Under the pieces are notes generated by a model. That model ran no database searches. It worked only from the letters and a program-made list of their open reading frames with translations, and was not told the origin of the DNA. This document shows, piece after piece, positions 30,332 to 37,872 of a DNA stretch of 64,000 nt. Every line of letters starts with the position of its first letter. The first letter of the stretch is position 1. Source of the stretch: an uncultured Litoreibacter sp. (GTDB lineage: Bacteria; Pseudomonadota; Alphaproteobacteria; Rhodobacterales; Rhodobacteraceae); the NCBI GenBank assembly GCA_947494645.1, contig CANLVO010000001.1:1736001-1800000 (forward strand), written 5' to 3'. Both the position numbers and the translations under genes were made by a program.

Positions 30332-32278
30332 ATGGCCTCGATTTCCCTGACTTTTCCCGATGGCAACGCACGCGAATTCGACGCAGGCGTCACCCCTGCC
30401 GAGGTAGCGGCCTCTATCGCGACCTCGCTCGCCAAGAAAGCAATTTCTGCCACGGTGAACGGTGCGCATCACGACTTGCAATGGCCGATTGAGGAAGACG
30501 CCTCCATCGCGATCAATACCATGAAAGACGAGGAACCGGCACTTGAATTGGTCCGTCACGACCTCGCTCATATTATGGCCCGCGCGGTGCAATCGATCTG
30601 GCCTGACGTGAAGGTCACTATAGGGCCTGTCATCCAGAACGGTTGGTACTACGACTTTGACCGCGCCGAGCCGTTTACGCCTGAAGACCTGGGCGCAATC
30701 GAGAAAAAGATGAAAGAAATCATCAACCTGCGCGACCCGGTTCGCACAGAGATTTGGGATCGTGCACGGGCAGTAAAATTCTACGAAGACGGCAACGAGC
30801 CCTATAAGGTTGAGCTGATCGAAGCCATACCCGGCGACGAGCCCTTGCGGATGTACTGGCATGGCGAGTGGCAGGATCTGTGCCGCGGTCCGCATCTGCA
30901 GCATACCGGCCAAGTACCCGCCGACGCGTTCAAACTGATGAGCGTTGCAGGCGCTTATTGGCGCGGTGACAGCGACCGCGCGATGCTGCAGCGCATCTAC
31001 GGAGTGGCTTTCCTGAACAAGGAAAAACTCAAGGAATATCTGCACTTCCTGGAAGAAGCTGAGAAACGCGACCACCGCAAACTGGGCCGCGAAATGGACC
31101 TCTACCACATGCAGGAAGAAGCCCCCGGCCAGGTGTTCTGGCATCCCAACGGCTGGACCATTTACACCGAGTTGCAGGACTACATGCGCCGCCGCCAACG
31201 CGCCGGCGGCTACGTCGAGGTGAACACACCACAAGTTGTCGACCGCAAACTGTGGGAGGCCTCAGGCCATTGGGAAAAATACCAAGAAAACATGTTCATC
31301 GTCGAAGTGGACGAGGATCACGCCCGGGAAAAGGCGGTTAACGCGCTCAAACCAATGAATTGCCCCTGCCACGTGCAGGTCTATAATCAGGGCCTTAAAT
31401 CTTACCGCGACCTGCCGCTCCGGATGGCGGAGTTCGGCTCATGCGCCCGTTACGAGCCGTCAGGCGCCTTGCACGGGATCATGCGGGTGCGTGGCTTCAC
31501 ACAGGATGATGGCCATATCTTCTGCCGCGAAGACCAGATCGAGTCAGAAACCGCCGTCTATATCGACTTCCTGTCGAGCATTTACCGCGATCTTGGGTTC
31601 GAAAACTTCCGGGTGAAATTCTCTGACCGGCCAGAGACCCGTGCGGGCTCGGACGAGGTTTGGGACAAAGCCGAAAGCGCGCTTCTGTCGGCCACGCGTG
31701 CCGCCGGGATCGAGCCGGAAATGAACCCGGGCGAAGGCGCGTTTTACGGGCCTAAACTGGAATTTGTGTTAACCGATGCAATCGGACGCGACTGGCAATG
31801 CGGCACCCATCAGGTGGATTTTGTCCTGCCTGAGCGGCTGGATGCGAACTACATTGGCGAAGACGGGGCCAAGCACCGGCCCGTCATGCTACACCGCGCC
31901 ACCCTCGGATCGTTTGAAAGGTTCATCGGCATTTTGATCGAGGAGCATTCCGGCAAGCTGCCGATGTGGCTGGCCCCCCGTCAGGCCGTAGTGGCCTCGA
32001 TCGTGTCGGACGCTGACAACTATGTCGTTGAAATTGTTGAGAAGTTGAAAGCCGCGGGCATCCGCGCGGAAGCTGATACGCGCAACGAAAAGATCAACTA
32101 CAAGGTCAGGGAGCACTCGGTCTCGAAAGTGCCGCTGATCCTTGCTGTCGGCAAAAAAGAAGTCGAAGACCAGACCGTCACCGTGCGCAGGCTGGGTGAG
32201 AAGCACACCAAGGTCGAGCCAGTGGACGCGCTGATAACTGCACTGGTCAAAGAGACCACGCCGCCTGATCTTCGTTAA
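30332..32278 (+). CDS. thrS: Threonyl-tRNA synthetase
   Basis: ThrS charges tRNA-Thr and edits mis-acylated serine. The 648-residue protein has the TGS domain (starting [16 protein letters not shown]), the editing domain with [12 protein letters not shown], and the class II core with [31 protein letters not shown] and the [11 protein letters not shown] motif 3. The C-terminal anticodon domain ends the protein. The start is placed by GAGGAG 11 bases upstream; an ATG at 30173 adds an unrelated leader. Confidence 0.97.
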   Translation: MASISLTFPDGNAREFDAGVTPAEVAASIATSLAKKAISATVNGAHHDLQWPIEEDASIAINTMKDEEPALELVRHDLAHIMARAVQSIWPDVKVTIGPVIQNGWYYDFDRAEPFTPEDLGAIEKKMKEIINLRDPVRTEIWDRARAVKFYEDGNEPYKVELIEAIPGDEPLRMYWHGEWQDLCRGPHLQHTGQVPADAFKLMSVAGAYWRGDSDRAMLQRIYGVAFLNKEKLKEYLHFLEEAEKRDHRKLGREMDLYHMQEEAPGQVFWHPNGWTIYTELQDYMRRRQRAGGYVEVNTPQVVDRKLWEASGHWEKYQENMFIVEVDEDHAREKAVNALKPMNCPCHVQVYNQGLKSYRDLPLRMAEFGSCARYEPSGALHGIMRVRGFTQDDGHIFCREDQIESETAVYIDFLSSIYRDLGFENFRVKFSDRPETRAGSDEVWDKAESALLSATRAAGIEPEMNPGEGAFYGPKLEFVLTDAIGRDWQCGTHQVDFVLPERLDANYIGEDGAKHRPVMLHRATLGSFERFIGILIEEHSGKLPMWLAPRQAVVASIVSDADNYVVEIVEKLKAAGIRAEADTRNEKINYKVREHSVSKVPLILAVGKKEVEDQTVTVRRLGEKHTKVEPVDALITALVKETTPPDLR

Positions 32279-32281
32279 CCT

Positions 32282-32602
32282 TTAGAGCAATGCCTGCTGG
32301 GTGTCTTTTGCCCAACCAAGATAGAGCGTTCCGTCATCAATGACGGGGCGTTTCATCAAAGTCGGATGGGCTGATAGCAGGTCGAGGGGGTCATGCGTCC
32401 GTTCTGAGTCGTCCAGACCGCGCCACGTGGTCGAGCGCGTATTCAGCAGCTTATCACCAAATGTTTCATGAAAGGTTTCCAGCTGCGCTCGGGTCAGGGG
32501 CGCGTCGCGAACATCGACGAATGTGACCTCACGCCCGGCCTCCTGCAACATTTTCAAGGCCTTACGGCAGGTATCGCAAGCTTTTATGCCATATAATTTC
32601 AT
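32282..32602 (-). CDS. ArsC/Spx-family protein
   Basis: This 106-residue thioredoxin-fold protein has CDTCRKA (C-x-x-C) near residue 8, and KRPVIDD as in arsenate reductase and Spx relatives (YffB branch). It is convergent with thrS, with 3 bases between stops. No arsenic genes are nearby, so YffB-like GSH-dependent thiol reductase is as likely as arsenate reduction. Confidence 0.85.
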   Translation of the reverse strand: MKLYGIKACDTCRKALKMLQEAGREVTFVDVRDAPLTRAQLETFHETFGDKLLNTRSTTWRGLDDSERTHDPLDLLSAHPTLMKRPVIDDGTLYLGWAKDTQQALL

Positions 32603-32693
32603 CAAATTTGGCTCCAGAAGTAGGACGATTCACGCCGTCTCAATTTATGATAAACGCCAGCAAAGAAACAGTAATCGTTGATTTTTCGTCATA

Positions 32694-32708
32694 TTCCACT
32701 ATGTGGAA
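32694..32708. promoter_or_regulatory. Palindrome in the gap upstream of the cold-shock gene
   Basis: TTCCAC-TAT-GTGGAA is a perfect 6-bp dyad about 115 bases before the csp start, in the 220-base divergent gap between the ArsC-like gene and csp. It could be an operator or a leader RNA hairpin. Confidence 0.35.
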
Positions 32709-32822
32709 ACTTGTGAGACAGACTTTACGGTTCGGCCTTCTTCGCTTTGCGGGTGCCTGAAGTAAGACCTGGCATACACCAAACCGCCGGATAACCTGGG
32801 CGGCCAAAGAAGGAGAGACGGG

Positions 32823-33032
32823 ATGGCCACTGGCACCGTAAAATGGTTCAACACAACCAAGGGCTTCGGCTTTATTGCACCAGATGATGGGGGCAAGGAC
32901 GTGTTCGTACATATATCTGCCGTTGAACGCGCCGGTTTGACCGGGCTGCGCGACGACCAGAAAGTGCAATATGAAATGATTGAAGGCCGCGACGGGCGTC
33001 AATCTGCGGGTGATCTGGTCGCGCTCGACTAA
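32823..33032 (+). CDS. Cold-shock domain protein
   Basis: This 69-residue CspA-type protein has both RNA-binding motifs: KGFGFIAPD (RNP1) and DVFVHIS (RNP2). It probably acts as a single-strand RNA/DNA chaperone. AAGGAGAG precedes the ATG, and the long upstream gap gives room for the structured leader typical of cold-shock mRNAs. A strong terminator follows. Confidence 0.95.
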   Translation: MATGTVKWFNTTKGFGFIAPDDGGKDVFVHISAVERAGLTGLRDDQKVQYEMIEGRDGRQSAGDLVALD

Positions 33033-33059
33033 ATTCCACCCGACTAGAGTTTTGAATGC

Positions 33060-33085
33060 GGCCTGCCTTTGCAGGCCGTTTTTTT
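33060..33085 (+). terminator. Rho-independent terminator after csp
   Basis: Arms GGCCTGC / GCAGGCC with a 4-base loop are followed by GTTTTTTT. Confidence 0.9.
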
Positions 33086-33088
33086 GTG

Positions 33089-33143
33089 GTTTTGTACAAA
33101 ATGGGGTCAATTTTTTGGGGCCAAAACCCATTTTGTACAAAAC
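33089..33143. repeat. Perfect 17-bp inverted repeat with TTTTGTACAAAA cores
   Basis: GTTTTGTACAAAATGGG at 33089-33105 is repeated as its exact reverse complement at 33127-33143, with 21 bases between. Each arm also contains its own palindrome TTTTGTACAAAA. It starts directly behind the csp terminator. I do not recognise it as a known element; it could be a pair of operators, a small mobile-element remnant or a structured RNA. Confidence 0.85.
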
Positions 33144-33163
33144 TCAAAGCCGAACTCCTTAAC

Positions 33164-33220
33164 CACTTGGAAAGGATCGCACGGAGGTCCCCCTCCTCGC
33201 GGGGGTTTGATCACCAAGTG
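33164..33220. repeat. Nested inverted repeats upstream of the 84-residue protein gene
   Basis: Three nested dyads share one axis: CACTTGG (33164) with CCAAGTG (33214), GATC (33175) with GATC (33209), and CCCCC (33189) with GGGGG (33201). As RNA this would be one long interrupted hairpin 44 bases before the next start codon. It may be a leader structure or attenuator of that gene. Confidence 0.6.
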
Positions 33221-33264
33221 CGACGTCTTCGCGCTAGTCTTGAGCAAACCAGTACGGAGGCCTC

Positions 33265-33519
33265 ATGCCCGAACTCGTCACATTGCTCGCCATCTACTAC
33301 GCCTGTGCGGTCGACGCGGCGGAAGGCACACTCACCCAAACGCAGAGATTTGCCTGCAACGAGACCTACCAACAGGCCAAACGTCATTTCGCGGAAGACG
33401 AAGCGCTGCGACAGCCCGGGTCCTACCTGCCGCCGCGCGAAAACACGCAGGCCTATTTGCGCCTGAAAGCCTGGGAGATTGAAAATGCGGAGCTGGTCGC
33501 GGATCTGAAATCCCGCTGA
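33265..33519 (+). CDS. Small hypothetical protein
   Basis: This 84-residue protein starts with a short hydrophobic segment (MPELVTLLAIYYACAVDAAEG) and then is polar and helical (ETYQQAKRHFAEDEALR, LKAWEIENAELVADLK). It has two cysteines (residues 14 and 31). ACGGAGG lies six bases upstream, so translation is credible. I do not recognise the family. It immediately precedes the tandem peptide units. Confidence 0.65.
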   Translation: MPELVTLLAIYYACAVDAAEGTLTQTQRFACNETYQQAKRHFAEDEALRQPGSYLPPRENTQAYLRLKAWEIENAELVADLKSR

Positions 33520-33597
33520 CCCGCAACCCCAGCTTAACTTAACACGGCTAGCGTGCCTCTACGCGTGATACTTCGCGCGGTCAGGAGGTGATGTTGA

Positions 33598-33678
33598 GTG
33601 AAAGATAACACCTACCGATGGGCCATGGTGACATTGACGGCGTCGGTCGTCGTGATCGCGGTCTATCAGCTCTTCTAG
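33598..33678 (+). CDS. 26-residue single-span membrane peptide, copy 1 (candidate type I toxin)
   Basis: The GTG start lies nine bases after AGGAGG, part of a ten-base perfect anti-16S match (AGGAGGTGAT). The 26-residue product has a polar charged N-terminus (VKDNTYRW), one hydrophobic span (about residues 9-23) and a C-terminal YQLF. It is 13/26 identical to the copy 2 peptide, with Y6-R7-W8, M10-V11, L13-T14, I20-A21, Y23 and L25-F26 conserved. Small size, one span and charged/aromatic ends fit type I toxins such as Fst. A five-codon frame beginning at the ATG at 33591 overlaps the start. It is below the usual size cut-off of gene finders. Confidence 0.75.
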   Translation: MKDNTYRWAMVTLTASVVVIAVYQLF

Positions 33679-33687
33679 CCGAAACGG

Positions 33688-33768
33688 CAAAAAGAGAGGC
33701 CCCGCCAAGGTACCACTTGGCGGGGCCATTTTGGAAATGATCTGAGTAAAGATCACATACCTACCGAT
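33688..33768 (-). ncRNA. Predicted antisense RNA, copy 1 (candidate antitoxin)
   Basis: The RNA is predicted from the minus-strand promoter at 33775-33803 to the T run (33689-33693 on the plus strand AAAAA) behind the shared hairpin, about 80 nt. Its 3' half is complementary to the peptide mRNA terminator. Its 5' end is complementary to ACCTACCGATG, present once in the start region of the peptide mRNA (33610-33620, codons 5-8) and once here (33759-33769). This two-site pairing is how RNA II of the par/Fst system silences its toxin mRNA. Ends are predicted, not measured. Confidence 0.6.
33698..33731. terminator. Bidirectional terminator, copy 1
   Basis: Twelve-bp perfect arms GGCCCCGCCAAG / CTTGGCGGGGCC with a 6-base loop. 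On the plus strand it ends the peptide mRNA (ATTTT); on the minus strand a TTTTT run follows, so it would also end the antisense RNA. Confidence 0.88.
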
Positions 33769-33774
33769 GCCCAA

Positions 33775-33803
33775 AATATATGCGAGGGATTACCAAATTA
33801 CAA
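33775..33803 (-). promoter_or_regulatory. Minus-strand promoter for antisense RNA, copy 1
   Basis: TTGTAA, 17 bases, TATATT on the minus strand. The identical layout at the homologous place in copy 2 (34135-34163) supports function. The predicted transcription start is near 33768. Confidence 0.7.
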
Positions 33804-33965
33804 ACCTGCGGTGGTGGGATGGTTAACGAGACTTCGTGCGCTGAGCGGCAGTTGCCAGATCGTCAGAATCCAGAATGTCAGCTTGGAACTGAAACCCCTG
33901 CTTAACGTAACGCGGCTAGCGTGACTCTACTCACGACACTTCGTGGTGAGAGGAGGTGTAGCCAT

Positions 33966-34046
33966 GTGACGAACCGGATGTATCGGTGGGTCATGGTGAT
34001 ATTGACGCTATTGGGTGTTTTGATCGCCGCCTACCGACTCTTCTAG
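33966..34046 (+). CDS. 26-residue single-span membrane peptide, copy 2 (candidate type I toxin)
   Basis: The GTG start is nine bases after AGGAGGTG, the same spacing as in copy 1. The 26-residue product is a charged N-terminus (VTNRMYRW), a strongly hydrophobic span (MVILTLLGVLIAA) and the end YRLF. Length and 13 positions match copy 1. Directly before it is an ATG that is followed at once by TGA and overlaps the GTG, so the true start is read from GTG. A single gene of this length would be doubtful; conservation between the two copies is the main support. Confidence 0.75.
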   Translation: MTNRMYRWVMVILTLLGVLIAAYRLF

Positions 34047-34055
34047 GCGACTAGC

Positions 34056-34128
34056 CAAAAAAGAGAAGCCCCAGCGAGTGCACTCTCGCTGGGGCTGTTT
34101 TTGGTGAAGCCTGTGACTTCGAATGTAT
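34056..34128 (-). ncRNA. Predicted antisense RNA, copy 2 (candidate antitoxin)
   Basis: The RNA is predicted from the promoter at 34135-34163 to the T run after the shared hairpin (AAAAAA at 34057-34062 on the plus strand), about 73 nt. Its 5' nine bases (AUACAUUCG) pair over all nine positions, one being G-U, with CGGAUGUAU at codons 4-6 of the copy 2 peptide. A further GUCACA pairs with UGUGAC at the start codon. These seeds differ from those of copy 1, so each RNA should prefer its own target. Confidence 0.6.
34067..34101. terminator. Bidirectional terminator, copy 2
   Basis: Twelve-bp perfect arms AGCCCCAGCGAG / CTCGCTGGGGCT with a 6-base loop; GTTTTT follows on the plus strand and TTTTTT on the minus strand. 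The sequence differs from copy 1 but the shape is kept. Confidence 0.9.
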
Positions 34129-34134
34129 GAACAG

Positions 34135-34163
34135 ACTATAGCTCTGGGGTTACCAAATTACAA
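34135..34163 (-). promoter_or_regulatory. Minus-strand promoter for antisense RNA, copy 2
   Basis: TTGTAA, 17 bases, TATAGT on the minus strand, aligned with the copy 1 promoter. The predicted transcription start is near 34128. Confidence 0.7.
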
Positions 34164-34334
34164 ACTTGGGATGGCGGTATGGTTAATGGAGTCGATGGGC
34201 TTCTCGGAAATGAACCGGGGAATCGTTTACCCGCCGACGGGCGGTGCCCGGGGATTGGGTTTAACGGTGCGTCACATCACGCACCCTAGGGTTGCTTTGA
34301 TCGTGCACGACCGCCTAAAGGTCTAAGTTCTCCG

Positions 34335-35348
34335 TCACTCAAGCGGTTTGACGTAGTTCCAATTTTGATGATTCAAAATATTCTCATGCCAAAATATGCT
34401 TGGCGCTTTTCCAAGCCTAAGCCTCCAAAAATCAAACCGTTGTGAACGAGTGGGTTCGATCGAGTATTTGTCATGTGCTCGTTCAACCACTTCAATTTGT
34501 TTATCCGTGAAGTGCTTTCTAATGAGTTCATTCAAATGGGTATCATCACCGCCATATCCAACAAGAATTACTCCTTGTGACTCACTCATCGCTCGTTCTA
34601 GTACTTCCCAGTATGTCCTCAAAATCTCCGACGCACCGATAACGGAGCGCTTATACTTCACGTCCGTAAGGACTAGATGTGTACTCGAATACCCATGAAG
34701 TTCCGGAAGGGCTTTCAGACCCGACTTATGCAAGGTGCCATGCACGGATGAGTAATAGAGCGGTGAGCCATGGAGGTGAAGATAATAGGATTGTTGGCTC
34801 GGCCTAAAGCGGGAGAGGTTATCTGTACTAAAAGCGCCAACAAACCCATCCAACATGCATTGGAAGCCGTTGAACAATTCTGTGCCGATGAAAGATCTAT
34901 ACAGTAGCTCGTCATAGTTCAGCGTCACTACGTGACTTCTAGTCTGAAGCAAGAAGCTCCGTAGTGGTGAAATAAAGGTCGCCGGCAGAATGTGGTCGCC
35001 TTCATGAAAATACGAGGCAGCACGATGAATGAAACTGCGTATAGCAAATGGAAAGGCCTTTCCATTAGAATTCAACCAATCTGCACCCCCACGGATCTCG
35101 CATTTTTGGATTTCATCGCACGCGGCTAGGACTCGCTGCAGTTGACCAAGCTGATCTTCACTTTGCGGTGCTACGAATTCATTTTCTTCAATCACATCCG
35201 CAGGCAAGCATTGCCAAATCAATTGTTTTTGCTCGTCATTAAGCACAACTGGATCATCCCAGGCTGTTCTTAACGCTCGCCCTAAATCGAAATAAACAGG
35301 ATCAAGCGCACGACCAATGCCATTTCCAAAAAGCAGTAACTTCCTCAT
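34335..35348 (-). CDS. Stand-alone SIR2-like domain protein (candidate NADase, possible phage defence)
   Basis: This 337-residue protein has the SIR2-like (SIR2_2) layout: an N-terminal GNGIGRAL nucleotide loop, VVTLNYDELLY carrying the catalytic-type Asn, HLHGSPLYY carrying the catalytic-type His, and a late GYGGDDTHLNELI. There is no zinc Cys ribbon of deacetylase sirtuins and no second effector domain. Proteins of this type act as NAD+-depleting effectors in several anti-phage systems, usually with partners; none is recognisable here. Base composition is clearly A/T-richer than the neighbours, which suggests transfer. Start at 35348 has no strong ribosome site. NADase activity is inferred. 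Confidence 0.75.
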   Translation of the reverse strand: MRKLLLFGNGIGRALDPVYFDLGRALRTAWDDPVVLNDEQKQLIWQCLPADVIEENEFVAPQSEDQLGQLQRVLAACDEIQKCEIRGGADWLNSNGKAFPFAIRSFIHRAASYFHEGDHILPATFISPLRSFLLQTRSHVVTLNYDELLYRSFIGTELFNGFQCMLDGFVGAFSTDNLSRFRPSQQSYYLHLHGSPLYYSSVHGTLHKSGLKALPELHGYSSTHLVLTDVKYKRSVIGASEILRTYWEVLERAMSESQGVILVGYGGDDTHLNELIRKHFTDKQIEVVERAHDKYSIEPTRSQRFDFWRLRLGKAPSIFWHENILNHQNWNYVKPLE

Positions 35349-35430
35349 AAATTAGGTAGCCCTAAATGAATGATCGTAACAATATTCTGTGTTTCTCTTG
35401 AAACGCTCCACTGGAGCCTTTCATTCCGCC

Positions 35431-36345
35431 TCAGGCGGGATCGTTCAAAACCCCCTGAAACTCCCGCCACTCGCCCTTGCTCATCCCCGACGTCTCTTGC
35501 GTGACGGTCTCTCCGGCGAGCATGCGGCGGAGGCAGTCGAGGGCTTTGCCGGAAAGCTGGGCGCCTCCTAGGCGGTAGTCCTCGAATGCGCCGTAGGCGG
35601 CGGGGACCCAGTCTTTGACGACGTCGCAAATTGCGTCGGCGTAAACCCTTATTTCATATTGTGCGTGTTTATCTGCACGCAGGCGCAAGAAGTGAAACAG
35701 GTTGTGGAGGTCCACTTTCCAGTACCATTGGGTGTAGATATTTGCGGGCAGGTTCATGCGGGCCAGTTCGCGGGCGAGGCCCTGTTGGCCATCATCCGAG
35801 ATCATCTCTTCGTAGTGATCATAGGCGCGGGTGGCGTCGTCTTGCAGGTAACGCAGCACGCGTTGGGCTTCCTCGCCTGACAGCGCTTCGCCGCGGCCCT
35901 GATTGTTGACAACGGATTGCGCGGCAAGGTCGTCCGGCGCAGGGATGTAGAATTCGCGGTCGAGGATCGAATAGCGGGCGGAGTATTCGTTGACGTTGGC
36001 GGTGCGGTGCCGGATCCACTGGCGGGCCACGAAGACAGGCAGTTTGACGTGCAGCTTGATCTCGCACATCTCGAAAGGCGTGGAATGCCAGTGACGCATC
36101 AGGTAGCGGATCAGGCCCTCGTCATTTTGCACCGACTTGGTGCCTTTGCCGTAGCTGACGCGGGCCGCCTGACAGATGGCGGCGTCATCACCCATATAGT
36201 CGATGACCCGCACAAAGCCGTGATCCAGCACCGGGATGGCCTTGTAGAGATGCGCCTCCATCCCCGGCACGGTGGCACGCAGCGTGGGCGTGGTGGTGGC
36301 ACGAAGATCTTCGATTTCCTGGGCTTGCTCGGGAGAGATGGGCAT
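35431..36345 (-). CDS. thyX: FAD-dependent thymidylate synthase ThyX
   Basis: ThyX methylates dUMP to dTMP using methylenetetrahydrofolate and FADH2. The 304-residue protein carries the signature RHR-x7-S ([13 protein letters not shown]) and other family segments ([21 protein letters not shown] as two adjoining blocks, and [14 protein letters not shown]). The start at 36345 gives [14 protein letters not shown]; upstream sequence in frame is unrelated. It is divergent from the DUF817 gene. Confidence 0.96.
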   Translation of the reverse strand: MPISPEQAQEIEDLRATTTPTLRATVPGMEAHLYKAIPVLDHGFVRVIDYMGDDAAICQAARVSYGKGTKSVQNDEGLIRYLMRHWHSTPFEMCEIKLHVKLPVFVARQWIRHRTANVNEYSARYSILDREFYIPAPDDLAAQSVVNNQGRGEALSGEEAQRVLRYLQDDATRAYDHYEEMISDDGQQGLARELARMNLPANIYTQWYWKVDLHNLFHFLRLRADKHAQYEIRVYADAICDVVKDWVPAAYGAFEDYRLGGAQLSGKALDCLRRMLAGETVTQETSGMSKGEWREFQGVLNDPA

Positions 36346-36512
36346 TGCGGGCCTCTTGTTGTGTTGTGACTGCTTTGAACGTGACGGGCGGATTAAGGCC
36401 ACATATTGCGTGCAAAAGCGGCGCGGGATCAAGATAAGGTAGGCACTTATCCCCAAGAGATTGCCGCCAGTTTGCCGTTGCGGGCCGCCGCGACCCTTGC
36501 CACATTGCGCCC

Positions 36513-37412
36513 ATGGCAGATTGGGGCACCCGCGCGTTAGAGACCAGATTGGGCGACAGCCTGCGCGCCCGGCTGCCCGACTGGATGTCGGAGACGGTGA
36601 TGTTTTTCGCCAAACAGGCCTGGGCCGCGCTGTTCGGGCTGTTGTTTCTGGCGGCACTGATGATCTCCAAGGCGGTGTGGCAGGAGACGTGGGTGATCTC
36701 GCGGTTCGACGGGCTGTTCGTCTTTGCGATTCTGACGCAGGCCTTCATGTTATGGAGCCGGCTGGAAAGCTGGGAAGAGGCGCGGGTGATCGTGATCTTC
36801 CACCTCACCGGCACCATCATGGAGTTCTTCAAGGTCGCCCAGGGCAGCTGGTCCTACCCTGAAGAGGCGGTGATCATGATCGCGGGCGTACCGCTGTTTT
36901 CGGGGTTCATGTACGCCTCCGTCGGGTCCTACGTGGCGCGGGCCACGCGGATATTCGACATGAAGTTCGCCCCCTACCCGCCGCTGTGGCTTACGTTTTT
37001 GTTTGGCGCGCTGTGCTACATCAACTTCTTCGCGCATCACTTTACCTATGACATCCGGGTGGGGCTGTTCGTGGCCTCGGTGCTGATCTTCGGGCGCACG
37101 CGGGTGTGGTTTTTCGCCGGGCGCAGGGCGCGGTGGATGCCGATGCCGCTGGCCGCGCTGATGTGCGGGTTTGTGCTGTGGGTGGCTGAGTTCATCGGCA
37201 CCACGGTCACGGCGACCTGGGTCTACGCCGGCCAAGCGCGGTGGGAGACGGTGAGCTTTGCCAAGATGGGCTCGTGGTATTTGCTGCTGTATGTGGCGTT
37301 TATCACGGTGACGCTGGTCAGCCGCTCGGCGCTGATCCCGCATAAGATACGGCCCGTGGACCGCGACGCGATTATCGGCACGGAGGCTGGTCCCGCCGGG
37401 GCCCCACGCTAG
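36513..37412 (+). CDS. DUF817 membrane protein
   Basis: This 299-residue protein has about eight membrane spans and matches the DUF817 (YoaT-like) family. Conserved-looking blocks are [22 protein letters not shown], here split by a loop, and [13 protein letters not shown]. Function is unknown. It is divergent from thyX and 24 bases upstream of the glyoxalase gene, probably co-transcribed with it. Confidence 0.85.
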   Translation: MADWGTRALETRLGDSLRARLPDWMSETVMFFAKQAWAALFGLLFLAALMISKAVWQETWVISRFDGLFVFAILTQAFMLWSRLESWEEARVIVIFHLTGTIMEFFKVAQGSWSYPEEAVIMIAGVPLFSGFMYASVGSYVARATRIFDMKFAPYPPLWLTFLFGALCYINFFAHHFTYDIRVGLFVASVLIFGRTRVWFFAGRRARWMPMPLAALMCGFVLWVAEFIGTTVTATWVYAGQARWETVSFAKMGSWYLLLYVAFITVTLVSRSALIPHKIRPVDRDAIIGTEAGPAGAPR

Positions 37413-37436
37413 ATTTGCCCTCAAAGGAGAAAGACC

Positions 37437-37871
37437 ATGAAAGTTGAATATTTACACACGATGGTGCGGGTGAAGGACCTTGATGCCTCGATTGCATTTT
37501 ACAAGATGCTGGGGCTGGTGGAGCGCCGCCGCAGCGAGAACGAAGGCGGGCGGTTCACGCTTGTGTTCCTGTGCCCGCCCGATCAGGCCGACGGCCGCGC
37601 AGATGTGGAGCTGACCTATAACTGGGACGGCGATGACGGGTTGCCCTCGGACGGCCGCCATTTTGGCCACCTCGCCTACCGGGTGGAGAATATCTACGAG
37701 ATGTGCCAGCAGCTGATGGATGCGGGCGTGACGATCAACCGGCCGCCGCGGGACGGGCATATGGCGTTCGTGCGCTCGCCCGATAATATCTCCGTTGAGC
37801 TTTTGCAGATGGGCGACAGCCTGCCGGAACAAGAGCCGTGGGCCTCGATGGAAAACACTGGTCACTGGTAG
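37437..37871 (+). CDS. gloA: Lactoylglutathione lyase (glyoxalase I)
   Basis: Glyoxalase I converts the methylglyoxal-glutathione adduct to lactoylglutathione. The 144-residue VOC protein shows all four metal ligands in context: H7 in EYLHTMVRV, E in DVELTYNW, H in FGHLAYRV and E in ISVELLQMG. Tandem modules and length match GloA. AAAGGAGAAAG lies upstream. The next gene begins one base after the stop. Confidence 0.93.
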   Translation: MKVEYLHTMVRVKDLDASIAFYKMLGLVERRRSENEGGRFTLVFLCPPDQADGRADVELTYNWDGDDGLPSDGRHFGHLAYRVENIYEMCQQLMDAGVTINRPPRDGHMAFVRSPDNISVELLQMGDSLPEQEPWASMENTGHW

Positions 37872-37872
37872 G

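Larger units (their letters stand above)
33533..34190. repeat. Two-copy tandem duplication, period 368 bp
   Basis: Copy 1 starts at 33533 and copy 2 at 33901. Conserved landmarks keep the same offset: the upstream block CTTAAC(T/G)TAAC, the GTG starts (33598 and 33966), the TAG stops (33676 and 34044), the terminator hairpins (33698 and 34067) and the ACCAAATTACAAAC block (33792 and 34152). The copies have diverged considerably except in these elements, so it is an old duplication under selection for an RNA/peptide architecture rather than a recent copying error. Confidence 0.9.

Noticed and set aside
34123-34326. A plus-strand 67-codon frame in copy 2 of the tandem unit
   Set aside because: It lies on top of the antisense promoter, is not conserved as a frame in copy 1 beyond the shared promoter block, and lacks a ribosome site.
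33598-35348. Idea that the 26-residue peptides and the SIR2-like protein are one system
   Set aside because: They are on opposite strands, convergent, with separate terminators, and the peptide/RNA units are complete in themselves; only proximity links them.
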